13,722 nt of DNA from Candidatus Saccharimonadota bacterium (GTDB lineage: Bacteria > Patescibacteria > Saccharimonadia > Saccharimonadales > Nanosyncoccaceae), in contig JAFROU010000008.1 in the NCBI GenBank assembly GCA_017429465.1, positions 1-13,722 of the forward strand. The letters run 5' to 3'. Below, piece after piece: positions 5,899-13,242 of this stretch. The notes under the pieces were generated by a model. The model was not told the DNA's origin. It saw only the letters and a list, made by a program, of their open reading frames with translations, and made no database searches. Each line of letters opens with the position of its first letter. The stretch's first letter is position 1. The position numbers and the translations under genes were made by a program.

Positions 5899-6762
5899 CT
5901 ATTCGCAAGTTCCGCCTGTTAGACTGACCACTTTGCCGCTTACTTTAAGATAGTGTTCGAGGGAATCATATCTCCCATTATTATATATTCCGTTACGAAT
6001 GTTAGTTGCGGCTTCGACTCCTACGTAACGATAATGCCACGTTTCATAAAGACCAGTTGAACCCTCTTCATTGATGTTAACTGGTTGACTCATCGGACCA
6101 CCAGACCACTCAGAAATAAAACGATCGATAAAGCCATATTTGTATGAGTTTTCATGCAACCACTGCCATTCTGGGTGTTTATCATAGTGACTAGTGTCGA
6201 GTTCACTGCCATAACTCTGATCAATTAAGTCACATGTTAATCCAGTATGATGGTCGGAAGTACCAGTTTTGTAACATAGCCTTCCGCAATTGGTACCTTG
6301 AGCTCTGAAACAAGATCTTGTGCCTATCTCATGCCCCGGATGTTCATTTTTGTAATCAGTTAACATTTCACTCAGGTGAGTTGCAGCTTCTGAATCAAGT
6401 AAAGGTTTACCGTTAGATGATTTATATTCCTTAATACCATAAGTATCGGTTAAATCTATTAGTTCAAGCCTTCTTTTAGCAATATAATCCGTAGTCACGG
6501 TAAAAACTGGATTAATCAACATTAAGTTACCATAGCTCATTGTACAATTACCAAGTGCAGCTGAGGCGGGCAGTTTTATCTCTTCTTGTTTGGGCTCTTC
6601 TTCTGGCTCTTCTTCTGGCGCCGTTTCAGCTGGAATTGGTTCTGGTTTTGGTTCAGGTTCTTCTTTCTTAAAATAAGCCACCGCCACAGCTGCCACTACG
6701 GCAGAGCACAAAAATATCAAGATTAACCAGAAAATTCTTTTAATCAGCGTTCGTGTAGACAT
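5899..6762 (-). CDS. VanY-type D-Ala-D-Ala carboxypeptidase, membrane-anchored
   Basis: 287 residues. A helix at about 9-31 (RIFWLILIFLCSAVVAAVAV) anchors the protein, followed by a Pro/Glu-rich linker (about 33-62) and an external peptidase M15B domain. The zinc site follows the family pattern SxHxxGxxxD at 169-178 (S-D-H171-H-T-G-L-T-C-D178), with Glu240 and His243 in ETWHYRYVG. The helix WLHENSYKYGFIDRF is also typical. Expected reaction: trimming the terminal D-Ala of peptidoglycan stem peptides. Unusual for the family, the external part has six cysteines (73, 151, 159, 163, 177, 286), one beside the zinc ligand Asp178. It overlaps the end of yebC by 23 bases with no Shine-Dalgarno, so translation is probably coupled. 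No vancomycin-resistance neighbours are present; a cell-wall remodelling role is inferred. Confidence 0.92.
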   Translation of the reverse strand: MSTRTLIKRIFWLILIFLCSAVVAAVAVAYFKKEEPEPKPEPIPAETAPEEEPEEEPKQEEIKLPASAALGNCTMSYGNLMLINPVFTVTTDYIAKRRLELIDLTDTYGIKEYKSSNGKPLLDSEAATHLSEMLTDYKNEHPGHEIGTRSCFRAQGTNCGRLCYKTGTSDHHTGLTCDLIDQSYGSELDTSHYDKHPEWQWLHENSYKYGFIDRFISEWSGGPMSQPVNINEEGSTGLYETWHYRYVGVEAATNIRNGIYNNGRYDSLEHYLKVSGKVVSLTGGTCE

Positions 6763-7441
6763 TGGTTACGTCATCCAATTCATCTAGGGCGTCCAGAATC
6801 TTTTCTAGCTTCTCAGCGTTCTCACCCTCAACTGGAACATAACTATTTGGTACATATTGAAGTTCGGCGGAAGTTACAGTTAATCCCGCGTCAATCAAAC
6901 CTGAGCGTACTTTCATCAAATCTGAAGCAGCCGTATAAATTGTAATACCGTCTTCATCTTCAGTTGCATCTTCTGCTCCAGCTTCAAGCGCAGCCATTAA
7001 GGCATCCTCACCCTTTTCAGAAATTACAATCACACCTTTGTGGCTAAATTGGAACATTACCGAACCTGGCTCTGCCATACGACCACCATTTTTATCAAGT
7101 GTGTGACGAACCTCTGGCATTGTACGGTTTTTGTTATCCGTTGCGACTTCAATAACAATGCCAACCCCACCAGGGCCATATGCTTCATAGGTTTCTTCAA
7201 TTAGTGCTGCTGCTGATTTATCCGCAACGCGAGCAATTGCGCGTTCAATATTTGCCTTTGGCATATTAGCAAGACGCGCCTTTTCCAACACCATAGCAAG
7301 GGAAGGGTTCATCGCAGGATCAGTACCAGCACGTGCGGCAATTGCGATTTGATTCCCAATTTTTGTAAACAACGCACCACGTTTAGCATCAACAACGGCC
7401 TTCTGACGTTTAGTGGTTGCCCATTTGCTATGTCCGGACAT
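6740..7441 (-). CDS. yebC: YebC/PmpR family protein
   Basis: 233 residues, slightly shorter than the usual 240 or so. The N-terminal signature MSGHSKWATTKRQKAVVDAKRGALFTK is diagnostic, and the rest (AGTDPAMNPSLAMVLEKARLANMPKANIERAI, YEAYGPGGVGIVIEVATDNKNRT, GSVMFQFSHKGV) follows the family throughout. YebC proteins were first described as DNA-binding regulators and have more recently been linked to relief of ribosome stalling; which applies here cannot be told from sequence. The start is supported by AGGAG (7456-7452), ten bases upstream. It is first gene of a two-gene unit with the vanY-like gene and divergent from recA. Confidence 0.97.
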   Translation of the reverse strand: MSGHSKWATTKRQKAVVDAKRGALFTKIGNQIAIAARAGTDPAMNPSLAMVLEKARLANMPKANIERAIARVADKSAAALIEETYEAYGPGGVGIVIEVATDNKNRTMPEVRHTLDKNGGRMAEPGSVMFQFSHKGVIVISEKGEDALMAALEAGAEDATEDEDGITIYTAASDLMKVRSGLIDAGLTVTSAELQYVPNSYVPVEGENAEKLEKILDALDELDDVTNVYTNAD

Positions 7442-7467
7442 AAAAATAATTCTCCTAAGTTTTCTTT

Positions 7468-7476
7468 ATTTTAACA
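7468..7476 (-). promoter_or_regulatory. yebC-vanY extended -10 promoter
   Basis: On minus, TGT followed by TAAAAT (7473-7468). The predicted start near 7461 gives a leader of about 20 bases containing AGGAG. Confidence 0.55.
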
Positions 7477-7499
7477 CTTTTTATCTGATTAATAAACCC

Positions 7500-7614
7500 C
7501 CACCAGATTCTAGGCACTTATGGTTGTAATTAGCGCAACTATCATTTTAGACTGAGTCCAGGCTAAATTCGCCAAATAGTGACTTCGCGGGCGTTTATTT
7601 AGCCTATTACATGG
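7500..7614. promoter_or_regulatory. yebC-recA divergent region with several dyads
   Basis: The 208-bp gap (7442-7649) is the longest non-coding stretch here. It contains: a 13-bp imperfect inverted repeat, AGGCTAAAT-t-CGCC (7560-7573) with GGCG-ttt-ATTTAGCCT (7590-7605), 16-base loop; an odd palindrome GACTGAGTC (7551-7559); and TAGGC (7511-7515) and ACCA (7502-7505), which can pair with GCCTA (7602-7606) and TGGT (7612-7615) as a competing structure. Both flanking genes point outward, so a terminator is not needed. The repeat ends ten bases before the recA -10, where an operator or a structured small RNA could sit. I do not recognise it as a known RNA or LexA site. Confidence 0.4.
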
Positions 7615-7642
7615 TATAATATTATTAACATTTTAAGGAAGG
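7612..7642 (+). promoter_or_regulatory. recA extended -10 and Shine-Dalgarno
   Basis: TGG-TATAAT at 7612-7620 is followed after a short leader by AAGGAAGG (7635-7642), seven bases before the ATG at 7650. Predicted +1 is near 7627, giving a leader of about 23 bases. This is one of the few genes here with a proper ribosome binding site. Confidence 0.75.
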
Positions 7643-7649
7643 TAATACT

Positions 7650-8687
7650 ATGGCTAAAAAGACAGAACCGGTGGAAGCAACTAAAAAAGAAGATGGCAAA
7701 AGTGAAGCCTTAAAACTAGCAATTTCCCAAATTACTAAACAATTTGGTGATGGCTCAATCATGAAGCTTGGTGATACTAAAAAGATTGATGTTGAACTTC
7801 TACCATCTGGATCGCTTTCGCTAGATTTAGCTCTTGGCGGTGGTTATCCAAAAGGCCGCATTATTGAAATTTATGGCCCAGAATCTTCAGGCAAAACTAC
7901 TCTTGCTCTTCATGCTATTGCCGAAATTCAAAAACAAGGTGGCCAAGCGGCATTCATCGATGCAGAGCACGCACTTGACCCGTCCTATGCAAAAAAGATT
8001 GGCGTTGATACTGCAAATCTACTTATCTCGCAACCAGACAATGGCGAATCCGCCCTAGAAATATGTGAAACTCTTGTACGTTCTGGCGCCGTAGATTTGA
8101 TTGTTGTTGACTCCGTCGCTGCTCTCGTTCCGCAAGCCGAAATTGACGGCGACATGGGTGATTCGCAAATGGGTCTGCAAGCCCGCTTGATGTCTCAAGC
8201 CATGCGTAAACTAACTGGCATTATTAGTAAGTCTAAAGCCACAGTAATTTTTATTAACCAAATTCGTATGAAAATCGGCGTGCTCTTTGGCAATCCAGAA
8301 ACCACAACTGGTGGTAATGCCCTCAAATTCTATTCATCTGTACGTATCGATATTCGCCGCATTGGCCAAATTAAAGACGGTGATAATATTGCCGGCAACC
8401 GTACCAAAATAAAAGTTGTTAAAAATAAAATTGCTGCTCCATTCCGCACTGCCGAATTTGACATTATGTATAACGAAGGTATTTCTAAAGCTGGCGATGT
8501 TCTAGACCTCGCCGTTCAATATAACGTGATTGAAAAATCCGGGGCCTTCCTTAAATACAATGGCGAGACCATTGGCCAAGGCCGTGAAGCCGTTAAGAAA
8601 CTCTTTAAAGAAAATCCAAAGTTAATGAATGAAATTGAAGCCAAGGTTCGTGCTGCTGCAAAAGCCGCTGAATCAGACGCCGCCTAG
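7650..8687 (+). CDS. recA: Recombinase RecA
   Basis: 345 residues, normal length, no intein. RecA polymerises on single-stranded DNA and drives homologous pairing. Visible: N-terminal oligomerisation region, Walker A GPESSGKT (76-83), Walker B VDLIVVDS (148-155), loop L1 [12 protein letters not shown] (164-175), loop L2 in [21 protein letters not shown] (210-230), and the C-terminal domain. The C-terminal tail is short and alanine-rich ([14 protein letters not shown]) and lacks the strongly acidic tail of E. coli RecA. Only two bases separate its TAG from the recX ATG. Confidence 0.99.
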   Translation: MAKKTEPVEATKKEDGKSEALKLAISQITKQFGDGSIMKLGDTKKIDVELLPSGSLSLDLALGGGYPKGRIIEIYGPESSGKTTLALHAIAEIQKQGGQAAFIDAEHALDPSYAKKIGVDTANLLISQPDNGESALEICETLVRSGAVDLIVVDSVAALVPQAEIDGDMGDSQMGLQARLMSQAMRKLTGIISKSKATVIFINQIRMKIGVLFGNPETTTGGNALKFYSSVRIDIRRIGQIKDGDNIAGNRTKIKVVKNKIAAPFRTAEFDIMYNEGISKAGDVLDLAVQYNVIEKSGAFLKYNGETIGQGREAVKKLFKENPKLMNEIEAKVRAAAKAAESDAA

Positions 8688-8689
8688 AA

Positions 8690-9352
8690 ATGGAAATCCT
8701 TAGAAACACCAACAATCAAGAAACAGTTTCGCTATTAGAATTTACTATTACCCAGATTTCTCCTGCCGTTAAAAACCAGGATCGGGTTAATATCTATGTG
8801 AATGGTAAATATAGTTTTTCTTTGAATATCACTCAACTCGTTGATTATAAAATAAAAATTAATCAAAAAATTACCAAAGAAAAATTAGAAGAATATAAGC
8901 ATGCTTCAACTTTTGGCAAGCTTTATCAACGCACCTTAGAATGGGTATTAACTCGCCCACGCTCCATTAAAGAAACACGCGACTATTTAATAAGAAAGCG
9001 GAGTTTAGAAAGTGAAGATATCCAACTTATCATTGATCGTTTGATAGCAAAAAAATATTTGGATGATTACACTTTTGCTGAACACTATGTTGAATTCTAC
9101 GCCACCAAAAAAGGCGCTAGTAGAAAACGCCTACAATTAGAATTAAAGAAGAAGGGAATTAGAAACGAAATTATTGAAGAAGTTCTAGCTAAAACTAAAC
9201 GTTCTGACGAAGATGAAATCAAAAAAATCATTCTAAAAAAACGTGCGCGTTATGATGATGAAAAACTTATTCAATACTTGATTCGTCAGGGCTTTGACTT
9301 TGAGCTCGTGAAAGAGACTGTTCGCGAAATGGATTCACAAAGTTTGGAATAA
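8690..9352 (+). CDS. recX: RecA regulator RecX
   Basis: 220 residues. The N-terminal 70 (EFTITQISPAVKNQDRVNIYVNGKYSFSL) resemble the extended N-terminus of Gram-positive RecX. The helical RecX repeats follow, with the conserved IDRLIAKKYLDDYTFAEHYVE at about 115-135 and a C-terminal repeat ending LIRQGFDFELVKETVREM. RecX binds RecA filaments and modulates them. It has no Shine-Dalgarno and starts two bases after recA, so it is probably translated by re-initiation. Its last 86 bases are antisense to the end of the PRC-barrel gene. Confidence 0.93.
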   Translation: MEILRNTNNQETVSLLEFTITQISPAVKNQDRVNIYVNGKYSFSLNITQLVDYKIKINQKITKEKLEEYKHASTFGKLYQRTLEWVLTRPRSIKETRDYLIRKRSLESEDIQLIIDRLIAKKYLDDYTFAEHYVEFYATKKGASRKRLQLELKKKGIRNEIIEEVLAKTKRSDEDEIKKIILKKRARYDDEKLIQYLIRQGFDFELVKETVREMDSQSLE

Positions 9353-9872
9353 AATCTTGGTTAACTGCGCGTTTGCGTAGTTTGTCTTCCTCGTCTTTAA
9401 TAATTATTTTTTCATCAGTAATTTCGACAATTTCTCTTCTGCTAATTATTAATTCCGGATCGTCAATCGCCTTTAAAAATGGACGCTTAACAATTATTTG
9501 TTGCACCACCATCGTCTCAGAGTCAACTGTATAGTCGATTACCTTACCAAGTCTTGTACCTTTTTTAGTTTCAACTCTAAGTCCGATCAAATTAAACTTT
9601 AGCTTCAATACTTTACCGATTTTAATTGCATCTTCTTCGCTAATAAAATCGTCAATTGAATCAATAATCATTCCGATTTTCGAAAATTCACGGATATCGT
9701 TAGAATCCAGAATATTGCCCACGTCGCCTCTAATCATCGGGCCACTTAATGTAAAACCAATCACCTTTAAATTGTTTGGATCAACGATTGGAAATTCGGT
9801 TCTGGCAATTGGCCCGCCCACATGAAGACTTAAAACTGGACAATTAGGTAGTTTTGACCCGTTTACTAGCAT
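9267..9872 (-). CDS. PRC-barrel domain protein
   Basis: 201 residues with no signal peptide or membrane helix. Two PRC-barrel modules are visible: residues 13-75 (LSLHVGGPIARTEFPIVDPNNLKVIGF) and 95-160 (GLRVETKKGTRLGKVIDYTVDSETMVVQQIIVKRP). PRC barrels occur in RimM, photosynthetic reaction centre H subunits and many small proteins; the partner is unknown here. The tail from about residue 174 (Ser/Gln/Glu-rich) is encoded entirely antisense to recX and lies outside the domain. It begins six bases after a -10 that overlaps the stop of upstream tilS, seven bases away, suggesting a tilS-PRC transcription unit with an internal promoter. Confidence 0.85.
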   Translation of the reverse strand: MLVNGSKLPNCPVLSLHVGGPIARTEFPIVDPNNLKVIGFTLSGPMIRGDVGNILDSNDIREFSKIGMIIDSIDDFISEEDAIKIGKVLKLKFNLIGLRVETKKGTRLGKVIDYTVDSETMVVQQIIVKRPFLKAIDDPELIISRREIVEITDEKIIIKDEEDKLRKRAVNQDFIPNFVNPFREQSLSRAQSQSPDESSIE

Positions 9873-9878
9873 AACCTA

Positions 9879-9887
9879 ATTATAACA
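9879..9887 (-). promoter_or_regulatory. Extended -10 promoter embedded in the tilS stop
   Basis: On minus, TGT-TATAAT: the hexamer (9884-9879) contains the tilS stop TAA (9882-9880) and the TGT falls in the preceding GTG-TTA codons. Six bases separate it from the PRC-barrel ATG, predicting a leaderless mRNA. Confidence 0.65.
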
Positions 9888-10713
9888 CAAACTCGTTTTT
9901 ATTCATTCTGACTAATCTATCATTTGGCAAATTGAAATATTTACCAGGTTGGTACTCTCGAATAGCCCTCAAAAAGTCTAATAGTTGTGGGCGTGTGCAG
10001 GAAATATCCTTCTGTTTTAATAATCCTCGTAGGATTTCAATTGCTACACCATCATCTAAATTTGCAAAAACGTCCCGTCTAAAACCTTTTTCTAGACGAA
10101 GTTTGTCAACAATATCATTGACGGTCTCATCAATCTTACGTGCCAGCTCAATTTGTGTTTGTTGCATTTCGTAGAGTTTATTCTTCTGATTAAAAGCTCT
10201 AACTAGTGGCCGCAAACGGTTGCGCAAGTACTCATCGTCGTTGTTAGTTGAATCTTCGCGATAACAAATGTTGTTTTCGGCCGCATATTTTAAAATATCT
10301 TTTTTAGACCAGCTAAGTAGTGGGCGTGCAATCTTCTGGTTATTCATTACAGCAAGACCACGCCAACCAGTTCCACGTAGAAGATTAATCACTACAGATT
10401 CAGTTAAATCGTCTAAATGGTGTGCGGTGTAAAGAGTGTTATTTTGCGCTACGCTAAATAAATATTTATAACGCGCATCACGAGCCTTTTCTTCTGAAAC
10501 TCCGGCACCAAGTTTTGCGTGCTTGCCATGAAACTCAATTCCTTTTTCGACACAAACACGTTTTACAAAATCATAATCGTCTTTACTTGATTGACGTGTA
10601 CCATGATCAAAATGTGCCACGGCGATCATTTCACAATCATACTTTCTAGACATAAAATCTAGCAGCACCATCGAATCCATTCCGCCAGAAACTGCCAACA
10701 CAAACTTTTTCAT
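9880..10713 (-). CDS. tilS: tRNA(Ile)-lysidine synthetase TilS
   Basis: 277 residues, a short form. TilS converts C34 of tRNA-Ile(CAU) to lysidine so that it reads AUA. The N-type ATP pyrophosphatase domain shows the PP-loop SGGMDS (9-14), HFDHGTR (34-40), YTAHHLDDLTESVVINLLRGTGWRGLA (95-121) and REDSTNNDDEYLRNRLRPLV. A TilS central/N2-like region follows, but the C-terminal domain of the E. coli enzyme (about 430 residues) is absent, as in other short TilS proteins. The ATG lies eight bases after the -10. It is divergent from lepA across 41 bp. Confidence 0.95.
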   Translation of the reverse strand: MKKFVLAVSGGMDSMVLLDFMSRKYDCEMIAVAHFDHGTRQSSKDDYDFVKRVCVEKGIEFHGKHAKLGAGVSEEKARDARYKYLFSVAQNNTLYTAHHLDDLTESVVINLLRGTGWRGLAVMNNQKIARPLLSWSKKDILKYAAENNICYREDSTNNDDEYLRNRLRPLVRAFNQKNKLYEMQQTQIELARKIDETVNDIVDKLRLEKGFRRDVFANLDDGVAIEILRGLLKQKDISCTRPQLLDFLRAIREYQPGKYFNLPNDRLVRMNKNEFVL

Positions 10714-10721
10714 TGCCTTTA

Positions 10722-10730
10722 ATTATAGCA
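10722..10730 (-). promoter_or_regulatory. tilS extended -10 promoter, leaderless
   Basis: On minus, TGC followed by TATAAT (10727-10722), eight bases before the ATG. It lies 13 bp from the lepA -10 on the opposite strand. Confidence 0.7.
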
Positions 10731-10737
10731 TAAAATA

Positions 10738-10746
10738 TGTTATAAT
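10738..10746 (+). promoter_or_regulatory. lepA extended -10 promoter, leaderless
   Basis: TGT followed by TATAAT (10741-10746), eight bases before the ATG at 10755. No Shine-Dalgarno is present. Confidence 0.75.
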
Positions 10747-10754
10747 TACCCCTA

Positions 10755-12539
10755 ATGAGTACAGATAAGATCCGTAATTTTTGCATCATTGCCCACATTG
10801 ATCATGGCAAGTCTACTTTAGCTGACCGTATGATGGAAATTACTGGTACTGTCGAAAAGCGTCAAATGAAAGCGCAGCTTTTAGATAGCATGGAACTTGA
10901 GCGTGAAAAGGGTATTACTATTAAACTCACACCAGTGCAAATGCATTACAAAGGCTATGAACTAAACCTAATTGATACTCCAGGCCACGTTGATTTTAGT
11001 TATGAAGTGTCACGGTCGTTGCAGGCCGTTGAAACTGCCGTTTTAGTAGTTGATGCCACGCAAGGTATTCAGGCTCAAACGCTTGCCAATGTCTATTTAG
11101 CGTTAGAACAAGATTTATTTATTATTCCAGTAATTAATAAAATTGATCTTCCAGCTGCTGATGTCGAAAAAGTTTCTGCTCAAATAACGAATCTACTTGG
11201 TTGCAAAAAAGAAGACATCATTGGTGTTTCAGCTAAAACTGGTTTAAATGTCGAAAAAGTGCTTGATGCTATTATTGAACGTGGCATTAATGTAAAACAT
11301 TCACACGATACGGACAAAACTCGCGCTCTTATTTTTGATAGTTATTTTGACGATTATCGCGGTGTAGTTCTTTATGTTCGCGTTTTCAACGGTTCGATTC
11401 CAAAGAACTCCTCCATTCACATGATGGCTAATCACACTGATGGTCTAGCACTTGAAGTTGGTGCTTTGACACCAAACATGTCGCCAAAAGATAGTCTTGA
11501 AGATGGTGAAATTGGCTATATTGTCACGAACCTTAAAACTACGCGCGAAGCTAAAGTTGGTGATACTGTCACCTTACAAAAAGATCCAGCAGATAATCCA
11601 CTTCCAGGTTACAAAAACGTCTTGCCATTTGTTTATGCCGGTTTCTTTCCAGTCTCCAACGACCAGTATAAAGAATTAAAAGAGGCTCTTGAAAAACTTG
11701 CATTAAGCGATTCTGCTTTACAGTTTGAGCCAGAAAATTCACCAGTCTTAGGCTTTGGACTTCGCATTGGTTTTCTTGGTCTACTTCACATGGATATTAT
11801 TCGCGAACGTTTGGAGCGCGAATTCAATCTAGATCTTGTCGTCACAAATCCATCCACGAATTATGAAGTAACTTTAAATAATGGGGAAGAACTCGAGATT
11901 AAATCCGCGGCAGACTTACCAGATCTTTCTTTAATTAAAGAAATTCGTGAACCTTGGGTTAAAGGTGAAATCATTCTACCACAAAACATGATTGGTAATG
12001 TCCTGAAACTTATTAATGAAAAACGCGGTCATCAAACTAACTTGAGTTACATTGAAGATCGTGCCGTGATTGACTTCGAAGCGCCAATGGCAAACTTATT
12101 AACTGATTTCTATGATCAACTAAAATCCGTTACTTCTGGATATGCATCATTTAATTATGAACTTGCAAACTACCGTGCCGAAGATTTAGTGCGAGTAGAT
12201 TTTCTAGTCTCTAGTCAAAAAATTGATGCACTTGCTATTATGTGTCACCGTACTGAAGCTGATGCTATCGGCCGTGAAGTTACTAAAAAACTCAAACAAG
12301 TGATTCCTCGCCAAAACTTTGAAGTAGCACTTCAGGCTGCCATCGGCTCGCGCATTTTAGCGCGCGAAACTATTGGTGCCTATCGTAAAGACGTCACTGT
12401 TAAAATTCACACTGGCGATCGCGACCGCAAAGCAAAATTGCTTGACAAACAAAAACGTGGCAAAGCGCGCATGAAACGTTTTGGTAAAATTGACATTCCA
12501 TCCGAGGCGTTTACTGTGATGCTAAAACGCGACGATTAA
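10755..12539 (+). CDS. lepA: Elongation factor 4 (LepA), ribosome-associated GTPase
   Basis: 594 residues, family-typical. The translational GTPase domain has G1 AHIDHGKST (13-21), G2 GITIK (53-57), G3 DTPGH (74-78) and G4 NKID (128-131). It is followed by domain II, the EF-G-like domains III and V (GLRIGFLGLLHMDIIRERLEREF), and the LepA-specific C-terminal domain ending in RDRKAKLLDKQKRGKARMK...FGKIDIPSEAF. EF4 acts on stalled or mis-translocated 70S ribosomes. Its stop shares TTAA (12536-12539) with the convergent adenylate-kinase-like gene, without a terminator. Confidence 0.98.
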   Translation: MSTDKIRNFCIIAHIDHGKSTLADRMMEITGTVEKRQMKAQLLDSMELEREKGITIKLTPVQMHYKGYELNLIDTPGHVDFSYEVSRSLQAVETAVLVVDATQGIQAQTLANVYLALEQDLFIIPVINKIDLPAADVEKVSAQITNLLGCKKEDIIGVSAKTGLNVEKVLDAIIERGINVKHSHDTDKTRALIFDSYFDDYRGVVLYVRVFNGSIPKNSSIHMMANHTDGLALEVGALTPNMSPKDSLEDGEIGYIVTNLKTTREAKVGDTVTLQKDPADNPLPGYKNVLPFVYAGFFPVSNDQYKELKEALEKLALSDSALQFEPENSPVLGFGLRIGFLGLLHMDIIRERLEREFNLDLVVTNPSTNYEVTLNNGEELEIKSAADLPDLSLIKEIREPWVKGEIILPQNMIGNVLKLINEKRGHQTNLSYIEDRAVIDFEAPMANLLTDFYDQLKSVTSGYASFNYELANYRAEDLVRVDFLVSSQKIDALAIMCHRTEADAIGREVTKKLKQVIPRQNFEVALQAAIGSRILARETIGAYRKDVTVKIHTGDRDRKAKLLDKQKRGKARMKRFGKIDIPSEAFTVMLKRDD

Positions 12540-13153
12540 TGATTTTTGCTAAACTTATATAATTGTTCAATTAGATTCGAAAACACTTCATCACGCGAGG
12601 CGCTGGCACTCACTTCTACGAGTTTTCCTAGCTCGCGGTAATGTTGTAAAACTGGAAGAGTCTTTTCGCAAAATTCTTGAATACGAGTTTGAAAAACTTC
12701 TGGCTTCATATCGTCAGGTCTTTCGCCACGATCTCCCAGCGTATGCGATTCGTCCCAACGCTCCATTATTTCTGCTTCCGAGACATTTAAGACTATTGCA
12801 GCCTTTATTTCGTGTCCACTATTTTCTGCCGATTCCATCACGGCATTTTCTTCACCACTCCAACGACCGATTGAAGACAAAACTAATGGAAATGGTTTTA
12901 ATTCTTCAAGATTAAAATATGGCAATACTAAATCATAAAACACATCAGTTGGTGCAAGTGTTCCGTCATTTGAAAAATTTGTTTGGTTTTGTTCATTAGC
13001 CGCACGAATAATCATGCCACTTGATAAAAATTTTCCACCAATCGCTTCAGCTAAACGCACACCCTGCGTGTCCTTACCGCTCATTGGTAATCCAAATATA
13101 TTGACAGACCCAGTGCCGAGCCAGTTTTTAATTGCAGTAATTTTTTCTTTCAT
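12536..13153 (-). CDS. Adenylate-kinase-like nucleoside monophosphate kinase (divergent)
   Basis: 205 residues. The P-loop GLPMSGKDTQG (21-31) resembles GxPGxGKGTQ of adenylate kinase but has Met for the second Gly and Asp for the Gly after Lys. The strand-helix FLSSGMIIRAANEQ matches the NMP-binding segment (STGDMLR) without its Asp. GRWSGEENAV sits where GFPR normally carries the AMP-binding Arg. The short LID region has WDESHTLGDRGERPDD followed by TRIQEF, keeping two likely phosphate-binding arginines. There is an extra N-terminal 16-residue segment. Phosphoryl transfer between ATP and a nucleoside monophosphate is the probable reaction; AMP specificity is uncertain. A canonical adk is usually found beside secY in ribosomal operons, so this may be a second copy. 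Confidence 0.8.
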   Translation of the reverse strand: MKEKITAIKNWLGTGSVNIFGLPMSGKDTQGVRLAEAIGGKFLSSGMIIRAANEQNQTNFSNDGTLAPTDVFYDLVLPYFNLEELKPFPLVLSSIGRWSGEENAVMESAENSGHEIKAAIVLNVSEAEIMERWDESHTLGDRGERPDDMKPEVFQTRIQEFCEKTLPVLQHYRELGKLVEVSASASRDEVFSNLIEQLYKFSKNH

Positions 13154-13159
13154 ATTTTC

Positions 13160-13168
13160 ATTTTAGCA
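13160..13168 (-). promoter_or_regulatory. adk-like extended -10 promoter, leaderless
   Basis: On minus, TGC followed by TAAAAT (13165-13160), six bases before the ATG at 13153. It directly follows the T-run of the terminator at 13171-13197. Confidence 0.6.
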
Positions 13169-13170
13169 CG

Positions 13171-13197
13171 AAAAATGCCCACGAATGAATCGTGGGC
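13171..13197 (-). terminator. Intrinsic terminator of the 82-residue orphan gene
   Basis: On minus, a perfect seven-base-pair stem GCCCACG / CGTGGGC with a seven-base loop (ATTCATT) is followed by A and five T. It lies about 45 bases after the orphan gene stop and insulates it from the adk-like gene. Confidence 0.9.
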
Positions 13198-13242
13198 TGA
13201 GGTGAAAGTTATTAGTTAGAGAAATCGAGTACAGCAGAATGG

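Noticed and set aside
5771..5953. Plus-strand 60-residue reading frame beginning MAEGTGFEPARLLTCWFSRP
   Set aside because: It is the complement of the tRNA-Ser gene plus the end of the vanY-like gene, a well-known type of false protein prediction opposite tRNA-Ser.
7520..7555. Short frame ATG...TGA (11 residues, MVVISATIILD) upstream of the recA inverted repeat, possible leader peptide
   Set aside because: No convincing -10 or Shine-Dalgarno precedes it, and the real recA promoter lies downstream, so attenuation is not supported.
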